Source: an uncultured Eubacteriales bacterium
GTDB taxonomy: Bacteria > Bacillota > Clostridia > Oscillospirales > CAG-272
Assembly: GCA_934432675.1 (NCBI GenBank)
Contig: CAKRYT010000001.1
Span: 1-64,000 of the forward strand
Length of the DNA: 64,000 bases
Direction: 5' to 3'
A program made the translations under genes and the position numbers. Shown piece after piece: positions 34,687 through 46,600 of this stretch. Numbering within the stretch: the stretch's first letter is position 1; each line of letters opens with the position of its first letter. The notes beneath the pieces are model-generated. The model saw only the letters and a list, made by a program, of their open reading frames with translations. It did not search any database and had not been told where the DNA came from.

Positions 34687-36594
34687 TCAGATGTCGTATT
34701 TTTCACCCGTCCAGGCGAGGGGGAGGACGGAGGCGGTCTGCACGTGGCGGACACCGAACCGCACGAGGTCATTCAGGGTCGCCTCGCGGAGGTACACCAG
34801 GTTGGGGCCTGCCTCCACCGTGATTTTACCGTTGACTGCCTCGACGAGTTTTTCCGCACCGAAAATGTCGGTCATGACCACGTAGTCGGAGACGGTCCAC
34901 GGCACGTCGACCTTGGTGGGGGAGAGAGGCGAGAGGACGACCGTGATACGGTCACGCGAGTTGGCGCGCGGGGCGAGTTCGTAGACGAGGCCTGTGGGTG
35001 ACTCCTTTACGACCTTCGTAAGCCTGGGGTCGGGGAGCATTCTCGTCATGGTCTGGATCGCGTAGCATGCGAGTCGCCAGTCGGCGTCGATCCAGCGGTT
35101 GTTGGAGGCACCTGCGCCGAGTTGAGACGAACTGGCCTGGAACTGGCCGTAGTTGCACCCGTCGGTGTCGACGATGGACATGAACGTGACCCGGTCGATC
35201 CCGTTACGGATGGCGTACAGATAGTACTGCAATTGCATATACGCCTGTTCAAGCTGGGTGTGTTTACCGTCCGCGAGCAGCCCGCCGTCGCTTTTGAGGA
35301 CGTTCCAGCCGCACTCGGTGAACCAGATCGGCAGATTTGCTCTGCCTTTCGTACCGAGAAGCTGGCGGATTGAATTGATGTTGGAGGAGAGACAGAAGGC
35401 GGAGTTGTGACCGAAAGGAGAGGTTGCCTGATTACCGTCGATGTAAGGATGCGTCGAGAGAATGTCCATGGTCGAGACGGTGTCGATATCGGCTTTGGCG
35501 GTCGTGCCGTCCACGCCCATGATCTTCTGCAATTTCTCGGATTTTGCAATGGCGTCGTTGAGGATCTGATACAGTGTGACACCCGTCGTCGCGGTGCTCG
35601 ACTGCTGGAAGACCGTCCTGTTGTCCATTGCCAGGACGTTGTTGATAAAACTGGCATCCAGCCCGTTGACACCGCCGGTGCACATGCCGACGACGTAGAC
35701 CGAGGGGACGTTGTTCGCGGGGTCGTCGGGGCAGATGGACTTGATGGTGTTGTAAGTAACGATCTGTTGGAGCGCGTAGGCACAGCATTTCAGATAACTG
35801 TATGCGTCATCGGTACCGTCCGGGCGACGCACGGCGAACAGGTACTGGAAGTTCGGCTCGTTCTGCACCTCGATATAGCGGATGGGGTTGTAGTTGCCGT
35901 CGTAGGTGTCGAAGAAGGTGCCGTCGGGACCGTACTTGTTGAGCAGGGCCGTCAGCGAATCGACGATGTTTTCCAGAAATCCGACGAAGTTGTAGTTGGA
36001 GAGGTCCCACAGAGCAGGGTCGTCGTTGTGTTTTTGTGCGTCACCCTTGTAGTAGAGACCGAGGTTGGCACCGTGCGTCAGCATGACGGAGGTCTTGCTC
36101 TCGCAGAAGGCGGCCATCACCTGGTCGGTCAGGCCGGAACTGTTGGTGCGGAGGTTGGTGATGCCCATTTCACTGAAATCTTTGTAGAAATTCAGATACT
36201 CGTGCGCCGCACCGACGTAGATGCCGTACACCGGGACGTCGCTCCTGCCGGTGGCGATGATCTCGGCGGCCTTACGCAGGCTGGCAATATCCGTCGCGTC
36301 CACGGCGGCACTGCTACCGCGCGTTGCATAGTCGGACGCGGGGAGGAAGTCGTAGCCGACGCGGATATCCGTCCCTTTGACCGTGACACCGGCGGCATCC
36401 CGCATATAGGTGCCTCCGTCCTCGGGGTGATAGCCACCGTCGGACGGATTTTTGTTCGGGTCGTCGGGGATGTTCGGACGGTTATCCGTGTTGCCGGGAT
36501 TGTCCCCCCTTTGGATCTTGCAGGACGTCACCATGGTGCAGAGCATGGTGATGAGGAGAACGGCCGCGACAACGGTCAGTAAGGCTCTTTTCAT
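34687..36594 (-). CDS. lipoprotein with clan GH-A-like glycosidase fold
   Basis: A 635-residue exported protein. Signal peptide with lipobox VTSC near residue 25, then an Asn/Asp/Pro-rich spacer of about 40 residues. The rest resembles a (beta/alpha)8 glycosidase: VYGIYVGAAHEYLNFYKDF, RYIEVQNEPNFQYLF with the candidate acid/base Glu in NEP, MDILSTHPYIDG, and IWFTECGWNVL with the candidate nucleophile Glu. About the last 100 residues look like a small beta domain. Family not assigned (GH39, GH30 or GH5 neighbours are possible). It is homologous to the cytosolic protein encoded just upstream. With GH3 it suggests a glycan-use cluster. Confidence 0.75.
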   Translation of the reverse strand: MKRALLTVVAAVLLITMLCTMVTSCKIQRGDNPGNTDNRPNIPDDPNKNPSDGGYHPEDGGTYMRDAAGVTVKGTDIRVGYDFLPASDYATRGSSAAVDATDIASLRKAAEIIATGRSDVPVYGIYVGAAHEYLNFYKDFSEMGITNLRTNSSGLTDQVMAAFCESKTSVMLTHGANLGLYYKGDAQKHNDDPALWDLSNYNFVGFLENIVDSLTALLNKYGPDGTFFDTYDGNYNPIRYIEVQNEPNFQYLFAVRRPDGTDDAYSYLKCCAYALQQIVTYNTIKSICPDDPANNVPSVYVVGMCTGGVNGLDASFINNVLAMDNRTVFQQSSTATTGVTLYQILNDAIAKSEKLQKIMGVDGTTAKADIDTVSTMDILSTHPYIDGNQATSPFGHNSAFCLSSNINSIRQLLGTKGRANLPIWFTECGWNVLKSDGGLLADGKHTQLEQAYMQLQYYLYAIRNGIDRVTFMSIVDTDGCNYGQFQASSSQLGAGASNNRWIDADWRLACYAIQTMTRMLPDPRLTKVVKESPTGLVYELAPRANSRDRITVVLSPLSPTKVDVPWTVSDYVVMTDIFGAEKLVEAVNGKITVEAGPNLVYLREATLNDLVRFGVRHVQTASVLPLAWTGEKYDI

Positions 36595-36651
36595 AGAATG
36601 GCTCCTTCTCGGGGAATACGTTTGCGTATGATACAGTGTATTTATATAGTA

Positions 36652-36681
36652 ATTTTATCATGGAGTGTCATTTTGCGTCAA
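36652..36681 (-). promoter_or_regulatory. promoter of the GH-A-like lipoprotein
   Basis: TTGACG and TAAAAT with an 18-bp spacer on the minus strand; preceded by the conserved upstream element. Confidence 0.65.
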
Positions 36682-36733
36682 GGAACATAAGTACCAAATG
36701 CAGTTAAAAAAATTGGTCGATTTGGACAAACGG
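36682..36733 (-). promoter_or_regulatory. conserved upstream element, copy 1
   Basis: About 50 bp directly upstream of the -35 box that align with the same position before the next gene (38210-38262). Shared blocks on the plus strand are AACATAAGT, CCAAA, AGT, AAAAAA, TGG, TTTG, ACAAA and CGG in the same order and spacing. It could bind a common activator. Confidence 0.6.
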
Positions 36734-36766
36734 GAGGGGCACACCGCCCCCGGCGATGTGCCCCTC
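36734..36766 (-). terminator. possible terminator after the cytosolic GH-A-like gene
   Basis: GAGGGGCACA / TGTGCCCCTC hairpin without a good T-run. Confidence 0.45.
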
Positions 36767-36787
36767 GGCAACAGAAGTCAATGGAAG

Positions 36788-38089
36788 TCAATGGCAGTGA
36801 CGGACGTAGAGAGGGCAGGGGCCCGCGTCGAGCGTAAGCCGGCCTCCCGTCACGGCGACGGTCGCGGTGTTGCCGAGCATATCCGTGACCTCGGCGGTCG
36901 CCTCGCTCCACGGGATCGTGATCTCGGCCGGAGCATTGGCGTGGAAGACCATGGTAACCTCCTCGCCCCCGGGGGCTGCCTCGAATACGTAGGCGTATCG
37001 GTTGTTTTCTCCGTCAAGGAGGGCCCCGATAAGCTTGGGATCCGGCATGAGGCGGATCATGTTCTGCACGGCGAGCGCGGAGGGGCGCAGGGTGCCGTCA
37101 CGGTCCACGAAACCGGGGTTGCAGTTGTCCGTGTCCATGATATACATGGTCGTGATGCGCTCGACCCCGAGACGCATACCGAGCGCGTAAACCTGCGTAT
37201 TGAACGCCGCCTGTTCGATCCTGTCGTTTCCCTTTTCGCAGGTGGGGAAGAAACCGCCTTCATCGGGGCGGATGAACCAGCCGAGTTCGGTGTACCAGAC
37301 GGGCATATCCGGAACGCCCCCCGCGGCGAGCAGTTGGCGGATTTCCGCATAGCCGGAGGCAATGGAATATTTCAGCCACCCCATCCAGGCAAACGGCGAG
37401 ATGGGGTCTACGTACGGGTGCGTGGAAAGAATGTCCATCGTGTGGTAGATTTCCGGGTCCGTCTCGCAGCAGAGACGGATGAAACCGACGTCCGCGGCGG
37501 ACGCACCGCCGGCACCGAAACCGAGGACTCTGACCTCCGGGAATTCCGCCTTGATCGGTGCGTAGATGCGGGTTTGGAGGAGGGTATAGAGCCGCGCTTT
37601 TTCCTTGATGTCCGTCTGGTTCGGTACCATGTAACCGAAGTTCGGCTCGTTGAAGATTTCTATGTATCGGATGGGGTGATACGGCACGTCCGGGTGATCC
37701 GCAAAGAACGTACCGTTCGGCCCGTAGCGGCGGAGTTTTTCGAGGGCGTTGTCGATGTTGCCCTGCACGAACGCCTCGTCTGAGTCAAAACCGGAGCGCG
37801 CGAGCCCGACCGTAATCATAGCGTTGAGTCCGCCGCGTGCTATGGGCTCAAATTCCGCGTCGGTAAACGGCCTGCCGCCCGTGCGGAGACATTTGAAGCC
37901 GATCTCTTCGATGGCTTTCCCGTATATCGGGTAATCGACTCCCCAACTGTAAATGCCGTAGATGGGTGCCTCGCCGCGGGGTTTGCGTAGGACGGTGGCG
38001 AGGTTGGGCAGGGGCTGTCGGTCATCGGTCTTGCATCGCTCGGCTTTGATCGGTGCCGGCTGCGGGATGAACGGAAGGTCTTGTTTCAT
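36788..38089 (-). CDS. cytosolic clan GH-A-like glycosidase-fold protein
   Basis: A 433-residue relative of the lipoprotein next to it, without a signal peptide. It shares VYGIY-like APIYGIYSWGVDYPIYGKAI, RYIEIFNEPNFGYM, MDILSTHPYVDP and MPVWYTELGWFI, so both catalytic Glu candidates are kept (NEP and TELGW). The ending is shorter and lacks the long spacer. It probably handles the same linkage inside the cell; specificity is unknown. The ATG follows GAGGAGG. Confidence 0.75.
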   Translation of the reverse strand: MKQDLPFIPQPAPIKAERCKTDDRQPLPNLATVLRKPRGEAPIYGIYSWGVDYPIYGKAIEEIGFKCLRTGGRPFTDAEFEPIARGGLNAMITVGLARSGFDSDEAFVQGNIDNALEKLRRYGPNGTFFADHPDVPYHPIRYIEIFNEPNFGYMVPNQTDIKEKARLYTLLQTRIYAPIKAEFPEVRVLGFGAGGASAADVGFIRLCCETDPEIYHTMDILSTHPYVDPISPFAWMGWLKYSIASGYAEIRQLLAAGGVPDMPVWYTELGWFIRPDEGGFFPTCEKGNDRIEQAAFNTQVYALGMRLGVERITTMYIMDTDNCNPGFVDRDGTLRPSALAVQNMIRLMPDPKLIGALLDGENNRYAYVFEAAPGGEEVTMVFHANAPAEITIPWSEATAEVTDMLGNTATVAVTGGRLTLDAGPCPLYVRHCH

Positions 38090-38180
38090 AGCAGGATGCC
38101 TCCTCATATTTTGATGGAACGAAACGCAGTGCACTGCGGGGGCTCCCGGGTCGGCACAGGGCTACCCCGTCCCGTCGATG

Positions 38181-38209
38181 ATTTTACCATGTATCACCAT
38201 GACCGTCAA
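38181..38209 (-). promoter_or_regulatory. promoter of the cytosolic GH-A-like gene
   Basis: TTGACG and TAAAAT with a 17-bp spacer on the minus strand. Confidence 0.7.
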
Positions 38210-38262
38210 GAAACATAAGTGCCAAACAGGAGTGAAAAAACTGGATAGTTTGCACAAAACGG
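38210..38262 (-). promoter_or_regulatory. conserved upstream element, copy 2
   Basis: Aligned to copy 1 at 36682-36733, at the same place relative to the -35 box. Confidence 0.6.
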
Positions 38263-38264
38263 AC

Positions 38265-38302
38265 GCGGCGCATTGCCGATGGCAATGCGCCGCTTTGATC
38301 GG
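38265..38302 (-). terminator. ligA terminator
   Basis: A 13-bp perfect stem GCGGCGCATTGCC / GGCAATGCGCCGC; the T-run on the minus strand is poor (GTCCGTTTTG). Confidence 0.7.
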
Positions 38303-38318
38303 GGGACCCGGGCAACGG

Positions 38319-41067
<2,749 letters not shown>

Positions 41068-41123
41068 GCACGCCCTTTCTCGCCGCCTCATATCCTGTAT
41101 TGACAACGATACGGAGGAAGCGT

Positions 41124-41687
41124 ATGGCTATTCGTGTATATATTGATCAGGGACATAACCCCGTGAGCCCGAACACGGGGGCGGAGCGGAACGGACTTAC
41201 CGAGCAGGAAATTACTTACGAGGTCGGCAGACTGTTATATGAGAAACTCCGCGCAAACCCGAACTACGAGGCGCGTCTTTCACGCCCGACACCGACGACC
41301 CAGCTCGGGACCAGCAATGCGGGGAGCCTGCGGGCGCGGGTGCAGGGGGCAGAGGACTTCGGGGCGGACCTGTTTCTGAGCATTCATACCAATGCGTCGG
41401 TGAACAGTTCGGCGAGCGGGTCGGAGGCACTGGTCTACCGTGTGGATTCTACCGCGGGGCGTATCGGGGAGAGCCTTCTTCGGTCGATGACCCGTCTGAC
41501 GGGGCTGCGCAACCGCGGGGTCATTGCCCGCCCGGGACTTTACGTCCTGCGGAAAACTTCGATGCCGGCGGTCCTGATGGAGATCGGATTTATTTCCAAC
41601 CCGGGAGATGCCGCACTTATGCGCGACAATCCCGACCTGTTTGCGGAGGGACTGTACCGTGGGCTGAACGCCTACTACGGGTTTTGA
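41124..41687 (+). CDS. N-acetylmuramoyl-L-alanine amidase
   Basis: A 187-residue Amidase_3 domain protein that cleaves the lactyl-amide bond in peptidoglycan. Zinc ligands are His in YIDQGHNP, Glu in GLTEQE and His in LSIHTNAS; the catalytic Glu lies in LMEIGFISNP. There is no signal peptide or membrane segment before the catalytic domain, unlike CwlD and most amidases of the family. It may reach the wall by another route or act in a mother-cell setting. GGAGGAAG precedes the ATG. Confidence 0.9.
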   Translation: MAIRVYIDQGHNPVSPNTGAERNGLTEQEITYEVGRLLYEKLRANPNYEARLSRPTPTTQLGTSNAGSLRARVQGAEDFGADLFLSIHTNASVNSSASGSEALVYRVDSTAGRIGESLLRSMTRLTGLRNRGVIARPGLYVLRKTSMPAVLMEIGFISNPGDAALMRDNPDLFAEGLYRGLNAYYGF

Positions 41688-41718
41688 CGGCTACCCCGGG
41701 GAGACTCGGGGTGCCCGC

Positions 41719-42408
41719 TCATTTTGTACCCGTGTCTGCGGGATCGGCTTTTCCCGGGGGCTCCAAAACCACCCGGTCGGTCGAGAGAACGTCGAGTGCC
41801 GCGTTGACACTCTCGCACGGATAGACCTTTTCCGCTCCGCATACGGGGCAAAAAACGGCGATGCCGTCGTCGGAAATGTTCAGATCGTAGTCCCCGCTGT
41901 GGCAGGGGCAGTCGATCGCCCCGTCCGCTTCGAGTTCCTTGACCCAGAAACGCATAATATCGTAGATCTGTGCGTCGGTCAGAATTTGCTCGGGATCCAC
42001 GTCGGGGGAGGATTGCAGTTCGGAGAGGGAATCCATCCCCATCTCCTCGGCGAGTGCGTTCAGTTCCTCGTTGCTCTTTTCGAGGGCGTCGTCCACCTGC
42101 TCCTTGGTGCCGATAAAGCAAATGTCCATGTGCGAATACGGGCAATCGAGCAGGAACAACTCCCCGGAGAAAAAGACCTTCGGCGAGACGACGTAGTGGT
42201 GGCTCGTCCCGCAGAAAAGGCAGGGGACGGTCAGACGGATCTTGTCATCCGAGGTATATTGGAGGACGAGTTCTCCGCCGCCGCACTGGCATTTGAGTTT
42301 CAGCATCCGCCCGGCGTTCATGGCAAACTCACCGACGATGCCGTAGACGGCGTACCGGCAGCGCGGGCACCGGTAAGCGATAAATGACTGTTTTACATCA
42401 AGAACCAT
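41719..42408 (-). CDS. CpXC-domain zinc-ribbon protein
   Basis: A 229-residue protein that is rich in Cys pairs: CPRC near residue 14, CQC, CLFC, CPYSHMDIC, CPCH and CPVCGAEK near 195. The N-terminal half (YRCPRCRYAVYGIVGEFAMN ... LLDCPYSHMDIC) matches the CpXC family of clostridia, of unknown function; a structural zinc role is likely. It lies downstream of the folate cyclo-ligase in the same direction and may share its transcript. No enzymatic motif is visible. Confidence 0.7.
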   Translation of the reverse strand: MVLDVKQSFIAYRCPRCRYAVYGIVGEFAMNAGRMLKLKCQCGGGELVLQYTSDDKIRLTVPCLFCGTSHHYVVSPKVFFSGELFLLDCPYSHMDICFIGTKEQVDDALEKSNEELNALAEEMGMDSLSELQSSPDVDPEQILTDAQIYDIMRFWVKELEADGAIDCPCHSGDYDLNISDDGIAVFCPVCGAEKVYPCESVNAALDVLSTDRVVLEPPGKADPADTGTK

Positions 42409-42418
42409 AGGAATTCCT

Positions 42419-43006
42419 TTACATGGTATCGTTCTGTCCGCCGTCGCGGTACCACCCCCGGGGTGTCACGAGATACGGTACGGGGATGTCGTTTTCTTCG
42501 ATGGGGAGGCAGGGGACGACCTCGTCTGCCGGCAGGACCAGCACGGCAACCCCGGGAAAGGTGGGGAGGAAACGGTCAAAGTATCCCCCGCCGTAACCGA
42601 TCCGATACCCGTCGGTGTCGCCGAGGAGCGCGGGGATGAGGAGGAGCGTCCTCTCGGTCGGCAGTACCTTCGGTGCGTCCGCGGACGGCGCGGGGATTCC
42701 GAACGCACCCGGCAGGAGCACCGCCCGGTCCTGTACCGCCCGATAGGTCATGAGACCGTTCTCTTCGACTCTGGGGTAACCGACGGGGATGCCGCGCCGC
42801 GCCGCCTCGTCGGCGAGCGGGGTGAGATCGAATTCTCCGCGTGTCGGTATGTACAGCAGCAGGCAATCGGCCTGCAAAAACACGTCGGACGCCGCGATGA
42901 GCGCGCACAGCGCGCGGCTGTCACGGGCGCATGTTTCCGCGCCCTTTGCAAGCCGACGCGTCAGCGCACGGGAACGCAGTGCCGCTTTTCGTTCCGTATG
43001 TGTCAT
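42419..43006 (-). CDS. 5-formyltetrahydrofolate cyclo-ligase
   Basis: Converts 5-formyl-THF to 5,10-methenyl-THF with ATP. The 195-residue protein starts with a basic helix (MTHTERKAALRSRALTRRL) typical of the family, has LLLYIPTRGEFDLTPL, and the folate/ATP loop LLIPALLGDTDGYRIGYGGGYFDRFL. The ATG overlaps the stop of the DJ-1 gene by four bases (ATGA); an in-frame start 18 codons earlier lies within that gene. Confidence 0.92.
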   Translation of the reverse strand: MTHTERKAALRSRALTRRLAKGAETCARDSRALCALIAASDVFLQADCLLLYIPTRGEFDLTPLADEAARRGIPVGYPRVEENGLMTYRAVQDRAVLLPGAFGIPAPSADAPKVLPTERTLLLIPALLGDTDGYRIGYGGGYFDRFLPTFPGVAVLVLPADEVVPCLPIEENDIPVPYLVTPRGWYRDGGQNDTM

Positions 43007-43539
43007 TTGCCGAGGATATTCGTGTAGAGTTCTGCCGCCGCATCGATGCCGAGCAGGCAACTGACGAGTTCGGCACCGAACTCCTGCGCGGCACCCATGC
43101 CGACGGCGGTCGTGTAGCCGCCGTCCGTGATGACGCGCCCTTCCGTCTTCCTGACACCGTCCAGGTACTTTTCAAAACCCGGGAAACACACGGCGTAGCG
43201 ACCGCGGAGCAGTCCGCGCCGCCCGAGAATCATCGGTGCCGCACAGATGGCGGCGATGCGGCTGTTTTCCCGCGCGGCGCGCGCGAGCAGAGCGTCCATC
43301 CCCGCCCATTCGTCCAGGTGTTTCGTCCCCGGCATACCGCCCGGCAGGACGAGCATCTCCATCGGCTCCGTCATTTCTTCGGGGGTCAGGTCGGCGAGGA
43401 CCGGGATGCCGTGAGAGCCGGTGACCGTTTTTCCCGTCACGCCGACGGTCCTGACGTTGAGCCCCGCACGGCGCAGCATATCCACGGGGCAGAGGGCCTC
43501 AATCTCCTCAAACCCGTCGGCAAGCATGACGTAAATCAT
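43003..43539 (-). CDS. DJ-1/PfpI family protein
   Basis: A 178-residue protein of the ThiJ/DJ-1 group: MIYVMLADGFEEIEALCPVDML with the conserved Glu near 12-15, LVLPGGMPGT, and the nucleophile elbow AICAAPMILG with Cys at about 99. The nearest characterised members are deglycase/YajL-like or YfkM-type stress proteins; the substrate is not known. It is translationally coupled to the folate cyclo-ligase. Confidence 0.88.
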   Translation of the reverse strand: MIYVMLADGFEEIEALCPVDMLRRAGLNVRTVGVTGKTVTGSHGIPVLADLTPEEMTEPMEMLVLPGGMPGTKHLDEWAGMDALLARAARENSRIAAICAAPMILGRRGLLRGRYAVCFPGFEKYLDGVRKTEGRVITDGGYTTAVGMGAAQEFGAELVSCLLGIDAAAELYTNILGK

Positions 43540-43607
43540 CGTATATCTTTCCTCTTTTCCTCGGATTGGGACGGCACGGCGTTTCCGTACCGTCCCGTCC
43601 CCGTTTT

Positions 43608-46600
43608 TCAGTCGCCGGAGTGCGATTCCCGCGCGACCATTTCCATAAATTCGTCTTTGGACATCAGAATTTCACGCGGCTTGGAGCCGTCCGGCTCGCT
43701 GACGATACCGAGCATCTGCATGGTGTCGATATAGCCTGCGGCTTTGCCGTAGCCGAGTTTGCACCTGCGTTGCAGGAGCGAAGTGGAGATTTTGCCGCAC
43801 TCAAAGGCGACGTTGCAGGCCTCCATAAAACGGGAGTCCTCGAAGACACTGCCGTCGTATTCCTCGTCTCCCTCGTCGCGGGAGCGTTCCTTCTTGCCGC
43901 TGTTTTTGTATTTTTCGGTTTCGGATTCGATCTGCGCGCTGACGATCTCGTCGTAGACGACGGGCCCCGCGTTGTTGCGGAGGAAGGTAGTGACGTTCTC
44001 CACCTCGTCGTCGCTCGCGAAAGCACTCTGGATACGCATGGGCTCGGCACCCGCCAGCATGATGAGCATATCACCCTTGTCCAGCAGTTTCTCGGCACCG
44101 TAGACGTCCAGGATCGTACGGGAGTCGGTCCCCGACGTGACGTGCAGGGCGACGCGGGAGGGAATGTTGGCCTTGATGGTACCCGTGATGACGTCGACGC
44201 TCGGACGCTGGGTACCGAGGATCAGGTGGATCCCCGCGGCGCGCGCTTTCTGTGCGAGACGCATGATGGAACTTTCCACGGCGTCTTTTGCCTGCATCAT
44301 GAGGTCGTTGAGCTCGTCGATGACGATGATGATTTTCGGTTGGATCTCCCCGCGCTCGGGGTCTTCACGCACCCACGCATTGTAACTCTCGATGGTACGG
44401 ACGTTGGCTTTGACCATGAGTTGGTAACGGCGTTCCATTTCGCCGACCGCCCAGATGAGCGCGCCGGCGGCGCGCTTGGCGTCGATGACGGGGGGGACGA
44501 GCAGGTGCGGGATACCGTTATAGAGGGACATTTCCACCTGTTTCGGGTCCACGAGGATCAGTTTGACCTCGTCGGGTCTTGCGCGATAGAGGAGCGAAAG
44601 CAGGATGGAGTTGACGAAGACCGATTTACCCATACCGGTCGCACCCGCGACGAGCAGGTGCGGCATCTTGCAGATGTCGGCAAATACCGGTGCACCCGTG
44701 ACGTTGGCACCGAGCGGGACGGTGGTGACGTTCTTCGCGTTGCGGAACGCATCGGTGTCGATGAGGGAGGCGAGACTGACGTTCGTCGGGCGACGGTTCG
44801 GTATCTCCACGCCGAGATAGGGCGTTTCGGGGATCGGCACGATGCGGAGCGTCTTGCTGGACATGAGCCGGCAAATATCTTCGGTGAGGTTGGTCAGGGT
44901 GTTGATGCGCACGCCGGCGGGCGGCTCAATGCTGAAACGCGTGATACGCGGGCCGACGACGACCTCCTTGATCTGAATATCGATCTTGAAGGTGGCGAAC
45001 GCGGCAATCAGCAGCCGGCCGAGTTCCTGGATCTCTCCTTCCGTGTCCCCGTTTACGACCGGGATCGGGCGGTTCAGGAGCGACAGGGGCGGGAAGACGT
45101 AATTCTTGGCGTAGTCGGGCGTCTTGCGTTTCGGCGCGGTCTCGTCGGCGGTGTTCTGCCGGGGCTCGCGGGCGGCCTTCTTCGGTGCCTCGTCCGGGAT
45201 GGGATAGCGGGCACCGTGCTCGACGACGCGGTCGGTGATGGCGATACCGGGGTCGGTGGCGGCGGTCGATTCATAACTGCGGATGACGGGGGTGCCGGCA
45301 GGGCGTTTGTCCTCGGCGTCTGTCACCTGCGGTGCGTCGATCCGTACGGTGTCGGCACCTGCCGGGTCAAAGTCCGGCAGGGTCGGTTTGACGGATGCCG
45401 GCGGGGGCGGGGGTGTGTAGCCGGCGGTCGGACGCGTGCTTTGCGGCTGTTCGATCGGCTCCGTCGCCGGGTGGACGAACGGCAGGGGCGAGACGGGTGT
45501 CTCGGCAGAGACGGCACGGCCGGTAATGTCAGCGAAGTCTGCGGCGGTTTTCGGTGCGGTCCCCGCGGTACCGTCCGGGTTACGCGTGGTCTTTACATCC
45601 ATGTGCTCGACGCGGATGCGGAAGGAGCCTCCCGCCGCTTCTGCGGCGGTCTTTTTCCTGCCCGTGGGAGCCGGTACGTCGCGCCGGTCACGCCCGTCGG
45701 CGGTATCTGCGGGGAAGAGGACGGTACCCTCCGCGGCGGACAGATCGTCATGGAGCGGGTCGAAGGAACGGAAGACGGCATCGGCGCGTGCGGAGCCGAT
45801 CGGCTCCGCCGTGACCGTAAGTGATGCGCCTGCCGCCGCGGCTGGCGCGGGAGTCGGCAGGGGGGTATCAACGGACGTCATGCGCTCCGGTGCGGTCGCA
45901 CGCCCGGCGGCGGTACGCTTCGGAGGTTTGGTTTCGTAGGTGGTGGCAGGGCGGGGCTTCGGCGTGGCGAGCCCGGAGCGACGGATCTCCATCTGCTCGG
46001 CGTCGAGACGCCGACGGAGTTCGTCGAAGGTTTCTTCCTTTTCCCCCGGGAAGTAGCCCGCCTCTTCGTGGGCGCGCCGCTTGCGCTCGGCGGCCTCGGC
46101 GGCTTTTCTCGCCCGCTCCGCCTCCTTTGCCTGTTTGCGGAGTTCACGGGCCGAGGGACGCTTCGGTTTGGGGTCGGCGGCTTTGGCGGGGACAGGGGCG
46201 GGGGCCGCCGCAGGAGTCGCGGCAGGTGCCGCGGGCTCTGCGACCTCACCCGTCGCGGGTGCTGCGGTCGGTGCCTCGGGGGTTACCGGTGCCGCCGCTT
46301 TGGCGGCGGCCTTTTCGGCACGCCGCTTTGCCCGCTTTTCAAGGAAGGACGCGGGCGTGATGTGCAGGAAATCGTAGAGGAAGAGCACGACGTACAGTGC
46401 CACGAGGACGGGCACGCCGATATAGTAGGTCAGACGCCACATCCCGTAGCCGAGCAGGGAGCCGAACAGCCCCGCGCCTGCCATCTTCGTGCCGTTCATA
46501 TAGAAGTCCCTGACGGAGAAAACGACGTCTCCCGGGTCTTGGAACATATAGAGCAGGGCACCGGCAAGAACGGGCAGCAACGAGAAATAGACGACCCGAC

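Noticed and set aside
43566..45824. A 752-codon open frame opposite ftsK
   Set aside because: Shadow of the GC-rich linker and motor coding region.
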